A stretch of DNA of 64,000 bases from Phytohabitans rumicis (GTDB taxonomy: Bacteria > Actinomycetota > Actinomycetes > Mycobacteriales > Micromonosporaceae): assembly GCF_011764445.1 (NCBI RefSeq), contig NZ_BLPG01000001.1, positions 4,588,001-4,652,000 of the forward strand, read 5' to 3'. Positions 1 to 7,620 of this stretch are shown one piece after another. The position numbers were made by a program, and so were the translations under genes. A model generated the notes under the pieces. That model did no database searches. It saw nothing but the letters and a program-made list of their open reading frames with translations, and had not been told where the DNA came from. How positions within the stretch are numbered: the stretch's first letter is position 1; each line of letters opens with the position of its first letter.

Positions 1-63
1 TTTCTCGTCGCCGGTGAGCCGCCGGAGCAGCTCACCCAGGTGCGTGGTCGTTGGCGCGGTCAT
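1..63 (-). CDS. N-terminal fragment of an unidentified protein, cut by the window edge
   Basis: An open frame starts at an ATG at 63 and runs off the left edge, giving only 21 residues that begin MTAPTTTHLGELL. It is transcribed divergently from the soxR gene, and the palindromic SoxR-type operator lies between them, so it may be a SoxR-controlled gene. In actinomycetes SoxR usually controls oxidoreductases, monooxygenases or transporters that act on redox-active compounds. The fragment is too short to assign a family. Confidence 0.5.
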   Translation of the reverse strand, partial: MTAPTTTHLGELLRRLTGDEK

Positions 64-77
64 ATGACTAGCCTGCA

Positions 78-97
78 AGTTGAAGTGGACTTCAACT
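78..97. promoter_or_regulatory. Candidate SoxR operator
   Basis: A perfect 8-bp inverted repeat, AGTTGAAG and CTTCAACT, is separated by TGGA. It lies in the 44-bp gap between the leftward fragment and soxR. MerR-family regulators bind palindromes placed inside over-long promoter spacers, and the arms resemble the CTCAAGTT-type half-sites of known SoxR boxes. Binding is inferred. Confidence 0.6.
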
Positions 98-107
98 CAA
101 GGCAGAT

Positions 108-551
108 ATGACAGACAACTCATTGACCATTGGCGAACTGTCCCGGCGCTCCGGCGTCGCGGCATCCGCGCTGCGGTACTACGAGCGGCTGGGGCTCATC
201 CGATCCGGGCGCACCGGCGGCAACCAGCGCCGGTACGACCGGGCCGAACTGCGCCGGGTGGCGTTCATCCGGATCGCCCAGCAGGTCGGCGTGTCGCTCG
301 AAGAGATCCGGGTGGCGCTCGCCGCACTACCCGAGTCGCGCACCCCCACCCGGGCCGACTGGGCCCGCCTCTCCGCACACTGGCGGGCCCGCCTCAACGA
401 GCGCATCGCGTTCATGGAGCGCCTGCGCGACGAGCTGACCGGCTGCATCGGATGCGGCTGCCTGTCGTTGCAGCGCTGCCGGCTCTACAACCCCGGTGAC
501 GAACTGGCCGCCTCGGGTGCGGGCCCTCGGTTGCTGCTACCGCCCGAGTAG
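108..551 (+). CDS. soxR: Redox-sensitive transcriptional activator SoxR
   Basis: This is a 147-residue MerR-family regulator that senses redox-active compounds through a [2Fe-2S] cluster. The N-terminal winged helix-turn-helix covers about residues 6-75 and includes the conserved RYYERLGL segment. A dimerisation helix follows. The cluster-binding motif CIGCGCLSLQRC places cysteines at 113, 116, 118 and 124, exactly the SoxR spacing. The ATG at 108 was chosen because the frame then begins with the canonical MerR start (LTIGELSRRSG). The gene sits 10 bp after a palindromic operator and is divergent from an unidentified gene. Its 3' end overlaps the converging quinone oxidoreductase by 15 bp. 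In actinomycetes SoxR responds to endogenous pigments and quinones rather than driving a soxS regulon. Confidence 0.95.
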   Translation: MTDNSLTIGELSRRSGVAASALRYYERLGLIRSGRTGGNQRRYDRAELRRVAFIRIAQQVGVSLEEIRVALAALPESRTPTRADWARLSAHWRARLNERIAFMERLRDELTGCIGCGCLSLQRCRLYNPGDELAASGAGPRLLLPPE

Positions 552-1477
552 CAGGACCTTGCCAAGGTGGTCGCTCGCCTCGACGATCCGGTGCGCCTCC
601 GCCGCCTGCGCCATCGGCAGCCGGCGATCGATGACCGGCCGGATCGCCCCTGACTCGATCAGCGGCCAGACATCGTCACGCACCCCTCGTACGATGGCGG
701 CCTTTTCATCGTGGCCGCGGGCCCGCAGCGTGGTCACGATGATCGACCCCCGCTTGGCCATCAGCGCCCGCAGGTCGAGCTCCGCCTTCGCGCCGCCCTG
801 CATGCCGATGATGGCGAGCCGGCCATTGGTGGCCAGTGCGTCCACGTTCTTGGCCAGGTACTTCGCGCCGACGATGTCCAGAATGACGTCGGCCCCGCCG
901 TGCTTGCGCACCTCCGCGACGAAGTCCTCGTCCGTGTAGTCGATCGTGTGCTGCGCGCCCAGTGCCCGCAGCGCGTCGTGCTTGGCCCGCCGCGCGGTCG
1001 TGATGACCGTGGCGCCCAGCGCCGCCCCCAACTGGATCGCGAACGTCCCGATCCCGCTCCCACCCCGTGCACCAGGAGCGTCTCGCCCTTCCGCAGGCCG
1101 GCCAGGTCGATCAGGTTCGACCAGACGGTGCACGCCACCTCGGGCAGCGCGGCCGCCTCCTCGACCGTCAGGTTGCGCGGGATCGGCAGGGTGTACGCCT
1201 CCGGCACGGCCACCAACTCCGCGTAGCCGCCGCCGGCCAGCAGCGCACACACCGGGGCGCCGGTTGCGGTGATCACGCCGCTGCACTCCAGCCCCGGGTA
1301 CGGCGAAGTGCCCGGCGGCGGATCGTAGTAGCCCTGCCGTTGCAGCAGATCGGCCCGGTTGACGGCCGACGCCGCGGTGCGAATGAGGACCTCACCCGGG
1401 CCGGGCTCCGCGTCGGGCACCTCGGCCCACACGAGCTTGTCCGGTCCACCGGGCTCGGAGATCGTGATCGCGTACAT
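537..1477 (-). CDS. NAD(P)H:quinone oxidoreductase (zinc-type alcohol dehydrogenase superfamily), frameshifted
   Basis: This is a medium-chain reductase of the PIG3/quinone oxidoreductase type that reduces quinones with NAD(P)H. The N-terminal part (start ATG at 1477) has the GroES-like fold with GEVLIRTAASAVNRADLLQRQG. The C-terminal part has the Rossmann motif GSGIGTFAIQLG and ends LGKVLLLGR. The two halves are in different frames. The break is at about 1062-1067, where CACGGGGTGGGAGC would need one more G to read HGGGSGIGT. In addition, about 12 residues usually found between CSGVITA and VCALLAGGGYAE are absent in frame, so the gene may be genuinely damaged. It follows the P-loop kinase gene directly (TAG-ATG) and converges on soxR. 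Confidence 0.85.
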
Positions 1478-2011
1478 CTACACCTCCCCTTCGAGCCAGG
1501 CTCTCATGAGGATCTCGTCCACCGTCTCCTCGGGTGACTGCTCGGACGTGTCCAACCACAGCCCGATCCGCGGCGTCGTCTCGCGCAACCCGGCGTCCAG
1601 CTGCTCCACCGTCCACTCGCCGTACCCGGTCTTGGACCGGGCACGCTCCCGGGCGGCGATGGCCTCGGCCCGCGGCGCCAACACGACCACCAGCAGCGGC
1701 CGGCTGTGGATCATCCCGATCACCCTGGGCAGATCCGGGCCCAGGATGACGTCCTGGACGACCACCGTGAACCCGGCCTTGAAATACTCGTCGGCGGCGT
1801 GCGCGGCCAGCCGGTAGCGCAGATCGAGCTGCCGCCTGGCCTCGTCCTCCTCGCCGGGCGCCATCTCCACCCGCCCGTTCACCACCATCCGCCGGAAGAC
1901 GTCGCCACGAACATGCGCCGTACGAGGCAGCCGCTCGGCCAGCGCCTGCGCGACGGTCGACTTGCCGGCGGCCATGACGCCGGTGATCAGGATGACGGCT
2001 CGGGACCTCAT
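1478..2011 (-). CDS. P-loop kinase / phosphotransferase-like ATPase
   Basis: This 177-residue protein has a Walker A motif GVMAAGKST at about residues 11-19 and a short compact sequence like small-molecule kinases of the chloramphenicol phosphotransferase and adenylate-kinase-like group. The segment TVVVQDVIL fits a Walker B-like strand, and RARSKTGYGEW could be part of the lid. No substrate can be named from sequence. The ATG at 2011 begins directly with the hydrophobic strand AVILITG before the P-loop. The stop codon abuts the ATG of the quinone oxidoreductase, so the two are probably co-transcribed. Confidence 0.75.
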   Translation of the reverse strand: MRSRAVILITGVMAAGKSTVAQALAERLPRTAHVRGDVFRRMVVNGRVEMAPGEEDEARRQLDLRYRLAAHAADEYFKAGFTVVVQDVILGPDLPRVIGMIHSRPLLVVVLAPRAEAIAARERARSKTGYGEWTVEQLDAGLRETTPRIGLWLDTSEQSPEETVDEILMRAWLEGEV

Positions 2012-2097
2012 GGTTAGTGATCATGCCGCGCGGCGAGCCTTCTTGAGCGGCGTGGCACACTGGGCACGGCTGCGGATCACTCAGTGAGCGCGGCCGA

Positions 2098-2186
2098 GGA
2101 GGGTTCGCCTAGTGGCCGATGGCGGCGGTCTTGAAAACCGCTAAGGCGCGTGAGCGTCTTCGTGGGTTCGAATCCCACACCCTCCG
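2098..2186 (+). tRNA. tRNA-Ser (anticodon TGA)
   Basis: An 89-nt class II tRNA has a 7-bp acceptor stem (GGAGGGT with ACCCTCC) and G discriminator. The anticodon loop is CTTGAAA between CGGT and ACCG, and a long variable arm is present. The T-arm is GTGGGTTCGAATCCCAC. CCA is not encoded. It is the first of three clustered tRNA genes. Confidence 0.96.
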
Positions 2187-2263
2187 CTTTTAGCGGTCAA
2201 ACCTGGGGTCAACGCGATCAAGGGCCGGCCTCCAGGAGTGGAGGGCCGGCCCTTGACTTGCTG

Positions 2264-2336
2264 CGCGCCCGAAGGGACTCGAACCCCTAACCTTCTGATC
2301 CGTAGTCAGATGCTCTATCCATTGAGCTACGGGCGC
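2264..2336 (-). tRNA. tRNA-Arg (anticodon ACG)
   Basis: A 73-nt tRNA on the reverse strand has the acceptor GCGCCCG pairing with CGGGCGC and a G discriminator. The anticodon loop is CTACGGA between TCTGA and TCAGA. The T-loop is GGTTCGAGTCC. The A34 anticodon requires deamination to inosine by TadA, whose gene lies at 42837. Confidence 0.96.
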
Positions 2337-2370
2337 CGGTGCTCGACCAGTGTACATACCGGTCGGAGCG

Positions 2371-2460
2371 CGGAGACTCCGGGATTCGAACCCGGGAGGG
2401 GCGTTAAACCCCAACCGCATTAGCAGTGCGGCGCCATAGACCAGACTAGGCGAAGTCTCC
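2371..2460 (-). tRNA. tRNA-Ser (anticodon GCT)
   Basis: A 90-nt class II tRNA on the reverse strand has the acceptor GGAGACT pairing with AGTCTCC. The anticodon loop is CTGCTAA between CCGCA and TGCGG. A long variable arm and a GGGTTCGAATCCC T-arm are present. It lies 34 bp from tRNA-Arg(ACG) on the same strand. Confidence 0.96.
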
Positions 2461-2633
2461 GAGGCGGCCCTCGCAGACCACCGCCGGTCGAGGATACCGT
2501 GACCGCTGGTCCGGCAGCAAAGCGGCGCCCGGTCGAAGAGGACCTTGGTACGGAGCTGCCCTCCTGGGGGCCACGGAATACCAAGGTCGGCTGGGGAGGC
2601 CAATCGCGTCGGGCGGGACTAGGCTCCCTCGTT

Positions 2634-3809
2634 ATGGATGAGCAGCGGTCTGGGGGTGCGGGCGGAGGGCGACAGCGGCCCCGCCCGTCCAAGGCCGCGT
2701 TCACGCCGCCGGAGGAGCCCGCCGAGCCGCCGACGACCCGGCGTAAGCAGCCCGCGCCTTCCGTACTCTTCCAGCCGCCGACTGAGCCGGCTGCGCCGCC
2801 GGCCGAGCCGAAAGAGCCCTCGACCGAGCTTAAAGAGCCGCCGGCTAGGGTGGCTGAGCCGCCTGCGGAGTCCGCCCGCCGCCCGGCTCCCCAGCAGCGG
2901 CCCAGGCCCGAGCGGGTGGCGCCACCAACCGAGACGCCGCCGGCCGCGGCCAGCCCCGCGAAGAAGAGCACGCCCGCGAAGAAGGCCGCAGCGAAGAAGG
3001 CAACAGCCCCGGTGAAGAAGGCGGCAGCGAAGAAGGCCGCGCCAGCGAAGACCATCGTCAAGGAGACCGCCGCCGCGGCGCCGGCGAAAGCCGCCCCGGC
3101 GGAAAAAGCCGACGAAACGGTCACCGCCGTAACTGGGCCGGCCGCTGGGCGTACTCCTGCTGTGATCGAAGGGCGGCCGGCGATCGCGCCGCGGCTGCTC
3201 GACCGGCCCGGCCACGCTCCGGAGCTGTTGGCCATCGCGGCGGTGCGGGTCCTCGGACCGCAGGCTCGCGACTGGGCCGCGCAGACCCTGGCCACCTACC
3301 CGGCGGCGACGCGGGAGGGGTTGGCGCGGCTGGCCACGCAGCGGTTTGTGCGGGTGGCGGGCGTGGGCGGGGCGGTGTCGCGGGTGTTCGGGCTGTTCGC
3401 GACGGCCACGGAGCTGGCGACGGCGGCCTGGGCGCAGGCGGCGTTGGTGCTGCATGTGGCGGCGGCGTACGGGCAGGACCCGACGGATCCCGAGCGGGCG
3501 GCTGATCTGCTGGTGCTGGCCGGGGTGCATCCCAGTCCGGAGACGGCGCGGGCGGCGCTGGCGGCGGCCATGGCGGCCGACCCGGAGGGGCAGCCGGCGC
3601 TGCGGGCGCTGGAGGCGGCGTGGCGGATCGTGGCGCCGCTGACCGGGCAGGTCCGCGGGTGGGCGGCGGTGCGGGCGGTGGCGCGGCGGTTGCCGGGCAT
3701 GACGGCGCTGGTGGCCGGTGCGGGCAACGCGGCGGCGGCCGAGCGGCTGGCGCACCGGGCGATCGCGCACTACCGCAGCCAGCTCCAATGGTCGCGGAGC
3801 AGCGTGTAG
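2634..3809 (+). CDS. EcsC-like protein with a Pro/Glu and Lys/Ala-rich N-terminal tail
   Basis: This is a 391-residue protein starting at the ATG at 2634. The frame is open upstream, but that part overlaps the tRNA-proximal DNA and lacks protein character. Residues about 1-120 are low-complexity, rich in P, E and R. Residues about 120-185 carry repeated AKKAAAKKA-type blocks like histone H1 or HupB tails, which could bind nucleic acid or polyanions. From about residue 195 a globular all-helical domain (PGHAPELLAIAAVRVLGPQA onward) resembles the EcsC family. It has hydrophobic stretches around FGLFATATELATAAWAQAALVLHVA that may associate with membrane. The 3' end overlaps the converging CPBP gene by 40 bp. 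Function is unknown. Confidence 0.75.
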   Translation: MDEQRSGGAGGGRQRPRPSKAAFTPPEEPAEPPTTRRKQPAPSVLFQPPTEPAAPPAEPKEPSTELKEPPARVAEPPAESARRPAPQQRPRPERVAPPTETPPAAASPAKKSTPAKKAAAKKATAPVKKAAAKKAAPAKTIVKETAAAAPAKAAPAEKADETVTAVTGPAAGRTPAVIEGRPAIAPRLLDRPGHAPELLAIAAVRVLGPQARDWAAQTLATYPAATREGLARLATQRFVRVAGVGGAVSRVFGLFATATELATAAWAQAALVLHVAAAYGQDPTDPERAADLLVLAGVHPSPETARAALAAAMAADPEGQPALRALEAAWRIVAPLTGQVRGWAAVRAVARRLPGMTALVAGAGNAAAAERLAHRAIAHYRSQLQWSRSSV

Positions 3810-4540
3810 CCCACGAAGGCCACCACGTCGAGCAGCGTGTGGGCGATCACCAGGGGTAGCACGCGGCGGGTGCGCAGGAAGAAGTACGCGAAGATCACAC
3901 CCATGAGCGCGTTGCCCAGGAAGCCGCCGAAGCCCTGGTAGAGGTGGTAGGAGCCGCGCAGCAGGGCGCTCGCCGCGATGATCTGCCGGGTCCGCCACTG
4001 CAGCTCACCCAACCGGGTCATCAGATATCCGACAACGACCACTTCTTCGAGGATCGCGTTCTGTGCGGCGGCGAGGATCAGCACCGGCGCCGCCCACCAG
4101 ATGTCGGGCAGGGCGGCCGGGACGACGGTGGCGTTCAGGCCGAGCTCGCGCGCGCCGAGGTAGAGGCCGATGCCGGGCAGGCCGATCGCCGCGGCCAGGC
4201 CCGCGCCCCAGGCCAGGTCCGCGATCGGCCGTCGCCGGTCCAGGCCGAGGTCCGCTCGCGCATCGCGATCCCGATTGAGCAGGTGTACGGCGAGGAGCAC
4301 CGGCACGAGCGCGAAGAAGATGCCCAATAGCTGGTACGTCAGGTCGAGGTACGGACGGGGCGACTGTGACGCGTTGAGCGTGGCGGTCTGCTGGGAGAGC
4401 GGCCGTTCGGCGGTGAGCTTGGCCATGAGGGAGACGGCGGCATAGACCGCGGACTGGCCGAGTGAGACGCCGAGGACGAGGAGGACCTCGTTACGGCGCG
4501 TGGTTCGACCGGTCGCGGGTGGGGCGAGCTCAACCGTCAC
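3770..4540 (-). CDS. CPBP-family intramembrane metalloprotease
   Basis: This is a membrane protein of about 257 residues with seven to eight predicted hydrophobic segments. The CPBP/Abi signature is present as ILEEVVVVGYL, then SYHLYQGFGGFLGN and VIAHTLLDVVAF, giving the glutamate pair and the two histidines that bind zinc in this family. The usual EExxxR is EEVVVVG here, so the arginine is missing. Family members process CAAX-like or bacteriocin substrates in the membrane; the substrate is unknown. I chose the GTG at 4540 because an upstream GTG at 4627 would make the gene cover a palindromic site that probably serves the divergent flavohaemoprotein gene. It converges with the EcsC-like gene, sharing 40 bp. 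Confidence 0.82.
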   Translation of the reverse strand: MTVELAPPATGRTTRRNEVLLVLGVSLGQSAVYAAVSLMAKLTAERPLSQQTATLNASQSPRPYLDLTYQLLGIFFALVPVLLAVHLLNRDRDARADLGLDRRRPIADLAWGAGLAAAIGLPGIGLYLGARELGLNATVVPAALPDIWWAAPVLILAAAQNAILEEVVVVGYLMTRLGELQWRTRQIIAASALLRGSYHLYQGFGGFLGNALMGVIFAYFFLRTRRVLPLVIAHTLLDVVAFVGYTLLRDHWSWLR

Positions 4541-4599
4541 CCGACCACTGTGCCCGATCCGCGGACTGAGTGCCTTTACCAGCACCAAGATCAACCCGA

Positions 4600-4616
4600 T
4601 CGCACAGCCTGTGCGA
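4600..4616. promoter_or_regulatory. Palindromic operator-like site before the flavohaemoprotein gene
   Basis: TCGCACAG and CTGTGCGA form perfect 8-bp arms around a single C. The centre lies about 88 bp before the start at 4696, and about 68 bp before the alternative CPBP start at 4540. No regulator can be assigned; it does not match the NsrR consensus known to me. Confidence 0.4.
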
Positions 4617-4695
4617 CAAACGGCCACAGCGAGTGGTCACGCTGGACATATTGCGCAACTTCCACGTCATCCCTCCGACGAGAGAAGGCCGGTCC

Positions 4696-5811
4696 ATGGG
4701 TAACCTCTCGCGCTTGCTGAAGGAGAGCTGGACTCTCGTCGAAGAGCATCAGGACCGCCTCGCTGGCTACTTCTACGCGCGCATGTTCCTGTCCAACCCG
4801 GAGCTGCGGTCGCTGTTTCCGGTGCAGATGGACGTGCAGCGGGCCCGACTGCTCGGCGCGATCGTGACCGCGGTGCAGACGCTGGACGACCCCGAGCGGT
4901 TCGACGAGTACCTGCGCTCGCTGGGCCGGGACCATCGCAAGTTCCACGTCCAGCCCGAGCACTTCGCGGTGGTGGGCGGGGCCCTGCTGGACGCGTTACG
5001 GACCTTCGCCGGCGAGCAGTGGGGCGTGGAATACGAGCAGGCGTGGGCCGACGCGTACGGGGTGATCTCCAAGAAGATGATGGCCGGAGGGGAGGCGGAC
5101 ACGAACCCGCCGTTCTGGCACGCCGAGGTGACCGCCCATGAACGGCGCGGCCGCGACATCGCCGTGTTCACGCTCCGGCCGTTGCAGCACCCGCTGGAGT
5201 ACCGGGCCGGGCAGTACGTCAGCATCGAGGCGCCCCGCTACCGGCCCAGGCTGTGGCGGACGTACTCGATCGCGAACGCCCCGCGCAAGGACGGGACCCT
5301 CGACTTCCACGTGCGGGCGCTGGGGGCGGGCTGGGTCTCCAGCGCGCTCGTACGCCGGGTCCAACCGGGTGACCTGCTGCGCATCGCGGCCCCGATGGGC
5401 TCCATGACGCTGGACCGCAAGTCGACGCGCGACATCGTGTTCGTGGCCGGCGGTACGGGGCTCGCCCCGGTCAAGGCGCTGATCGAGGAGCTGACCCGCT
5501 ACAACCGGACCCGTTGGGCGCACGTCTACTTCGGGGCCAAGGACCGCGAGGACCTGTACGACCTCGAAGATCTCAAAAAGCTGGCGGCCCGCCACCCGTG
5601 GCTGTCGGTGGTGCCGGCGTGCAGCGAGGACGCCAGCTTCCCCGGGGAGAAGGGCACCATCAGCGAGGTGCTGGCCCGCTACGGCCCGTGGGCCGACCAC
5701 GACTTCTTCGTGTCCGGCCCGGCAACGATGGTCAAGACCACCCTGCGCACCCTCGCCGAGCTGCAGGTGCCGGCCACCCGGATCCGGTACGACACGCTCG
5801 GCGAACTTTGA
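4696..5811 (+). CDS. Flavohaemoglobin-like globin/FAD/NAD(P)H reductase (nitric oxide dioxygenase type)
   Basis: This 371-residue protein fuses an N-terminal globin domain (about residues 1-140) to a ferredoxin-NADP+ reductase module. The globin contains SRLLKESWTLVEEHQDRLAGYFYARMF-type helices and the proximal region GRDHRKFHVQPEHF. The FAD-binding RTYSIANAP matches the RxYSxxx motif, and VFVAGGTGLAPVKAL is the nucleotide-binding glycine motif. The order is that of Hmp-type proteins, which oxidise NO to nitrate, although actinobacterial single-chain relatives vary in activity. The ATG at 4696 follows an AGAGAAGG ribosome-binding site. A 17-bp palindrome lies about 80 bp upstream. Confidence 0.88.
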   Translation: MGNLSRLLKESWTLVEEHQDRLAGYFYARMFLSNPELRSLFPVQMDVQRARLLGAIVTAVQTLDDPERFDEYLRSLGRDHRKFHVQPEHFAVVGGALLDALRTFAGEQWGVEYEQAWADAYGVISKKMMAGGEADTNPPFWHAEVTAHERRGRDIAVFTLRPLQHPLEYRAGQYVSIEAPRYRPRLWRTYSIANAPRKDGTLDFHVRALGAGWVSSALVRRVQPGDLLRIAAPMGSMTLDRKSTRDIVFVAGGTGLAPVKALIEELTRYNRTRWAHVYFGAKDREDLYDLEDLKKLAARHPWLSVVPACSEDASFPGEKGTISEVLARYGPWADHDFFVSGPATMVKTTLRTLAELQVPATRIRYDTLGEL

Positions 5812-5821
5812 GCTCGCACCA

Positions 5822-7344
5822 TTAGTAACGCCACGGGTTGCCCGCCTCGCGGTACTCCTCGACCGGCACGAGCGGCACGCCCGGGGCATCCGATCGACGT
5901 ACAGCCGGCCGTCCAGGTGGTCTATCTCGTGCCCGACCAGACGGGCCATGCCCTGGTCGAAGGACGTGATCACCCGGCTGCCGTCCCACCGCGCGTGCTC
6001 CACGTGCAAGGTGAGCGGGCGGGACACCAGCCCACGCACGTCGAAGAAGGACAGGCAGCCCTCGTACTGCTCGTCGGTGTCCGGAGACGCGTCCACCACC
6101 CGCGGGTTGATGAGCACCACCGGCTCGGCCGAGCGGTCGGCCGGCCGTACGACGGCGGCGGCCCACGGCAGGCCGATCTGCGGCGCCGCCAGACCGACCC
6201 CCTTGTTGAACGCGTGCAGCTCCTCCACCCGGTCGAGCGCCGCGACCAGCCGGTCCACGATCTCGCGGGCGGCCGTCCCGTCGCGCGCCATGTCGAAGTG
6301 CCGCGCGGCCTGCCGCAGCGAGTCCGCCCCGCGCTGGACGATCCCCACCGATCGCATCCGGTCACTGGCCCGCGCCGTGCTGGGGACGCCGGTCGCGGCC
6401 AGGCCAACCGGCGCGCGGAACCGCCACTCCAGCCGGTACCGGGCGTTGAGCGGCGGCGACTCGGTCGTCCACTCGAAATACGTCCGGTCGCCCTCCGCGC
6501 GCTGGATTACCGGAGTACGCAGCGGCGCCTCCTCCGCCGACAGTGACGTCTCCACGCCCCACACCTGCGGGTCCAGTCCGTCGGGGAAGTCCAGCCGCAC
6601 GGTCAGCCGGCGGGTCGGCAGCCGTACCGCCCGCTGGAACCACTGGCCCCACTTGTCGTGACTGACCGTGTACGCGTACTCGATGACCGTCCGCTGCCCC
6701 GGGTAGAGCGGGAAGCGGCCCTCGGCGTTCTCGAAGAGCAGCCAGACCTCCTTGAACGCGTCCCGGTCGTGCTTCTTGCGAAACTCCATCGCCTCGCGAG
6801 CGGGCTCGTCACCGCACCACGCCTGCAGGTCCAGCTCGGTGAAGCTGAGCGGGTGATCGCGGTGATGCCGGTTGGACCGCTCCGGGTCGTTCGGGTACCG
6901 GTCGACGGCGACCCGGACCAGGTAGCGGGTGACCGGTTCGGTGCCGGCGTTGTAGAGGGCCCGCCGGATGACACACCGGTAGCTGCCTTCCCGGTACGAC
7001 AGGGTGGCGATCTCCTGCTCCACGATCAGGCCGGTGCCGGGGGGCAGCCACTGCTCTGGTACGGGTGGGTCGCGGTGGCCGGCCGACACGGACCGCGTGT
7101 GCCGCAGCTCGTCGTACTCCTGGTAGCGCTGCCAGATCGCACCGCCGGCGCCGAGGACCGCCTCCGCGCGACGGGCGAAGTCCTCGGTCGGACGGTGCCG
7201 CCGTCCTTCGACGTGGCTCACGTACGACGGGTCAAAACCCATGCGGGCCGCGAGCTGCTTCTTGCTCATGCTCCGCTCGACCCGCCACCTGGCAAGCTCG
7301 GCCGCGAACGTGTCCGCAGCCCGCTCTATGGGCGATGTCGTCAT
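5822..7344 (-). CDS. XRE helix-turn-helix / peptide deformylase fusion, C-terminus frameshifted
   Basis: This protein of about 507 residues joins three parts. Residues about 15-70 are an XRE helix-turn-helix (MSKKQLAARMGFDPSYVSHVEGRRHRP). Residues about 80-315 are a middle domain of beta-rich character without a name I recognise. Residues about 345-500 are a peptide deformylase with GVGLAAPQ (382-389), EGCLS (428-432) and HEIDH (472-476), so all metal ligands and the catalytic glutamate are present. The reading frame breaks at about 5888-5892 after YVDRMP, in a CCCC run that needs one more C. The corrected tail ends VPVEEYREAGNPWRY at a TAA (5822). The ATG at 7344 begins a natural N-terminus. 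It may be a DNA-binding protein with deformylase or other hydrolase activity. Confidence 0.82.
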
Positions 7345-7550
7345 CTGTTTGGCACCTCGGGCCGGGACTTTCAGTCTGCTTTCCCACCGGCCCGGCCGAA
7401 CGTGAACTGGCGCCTTACCGACAATTACCTTGACAGATCGCCGCCGTCACTACTCAACCGTTTCAGTCAATTACGCAACGTAAGGACTCACCACGTGTGA
7501 CGATTAACGCCTTGTGTGGCATAAATGAAGACGCGCTCGTCCGTGTCTGG

Positions 7551-7569
7551 TTAGCCTTGCCTTAGTAAG
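7551..7569 (+). promoter_or_regulatory. Weak candidate IdeR/DtxR iron box
   Basis: TTAGCCTTGCCTTAGTAAG matches about 11 of 19 positions of the palindromic iron box TTAGGTTAGSCTAACCTAA, with the left half-site TTAGnnTnGnCT best conserved. It ends 51 bp before the FhuF-type gene, where iron repression would be expected. The 276-bp gap between the divergent genes also contains TTGACA at 7430-7435, but no convincing -10 at the right distance. Confidence 0.38.
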
Positions 7570-7620
7570 CTAGGGTGGTCCGTCGGCAACGATCTAGCAC
7601 CGCGAGGGAGGCGACGCAGA

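Noticed and set aside
2098-2460. tRNA cluster as an integration site of a genomic island
   Set aside because: No integrase and no duplicated tRNA 3' ends were seen around it, and neighbouring genes look ordinary.
2940-3060. Lys/Ala-rich stretch as a separate histone-like gene
   Set aside because: It is continuous with the EcsC-like reading frame, with no start signal of its own.
4996-5821. Extension of the XRE/deformylase protein across the flavohaemoprotein gene
   Set aside because: It is the wrong-frame read-through after the break at about 5890; the corrected frame ends at 5822.
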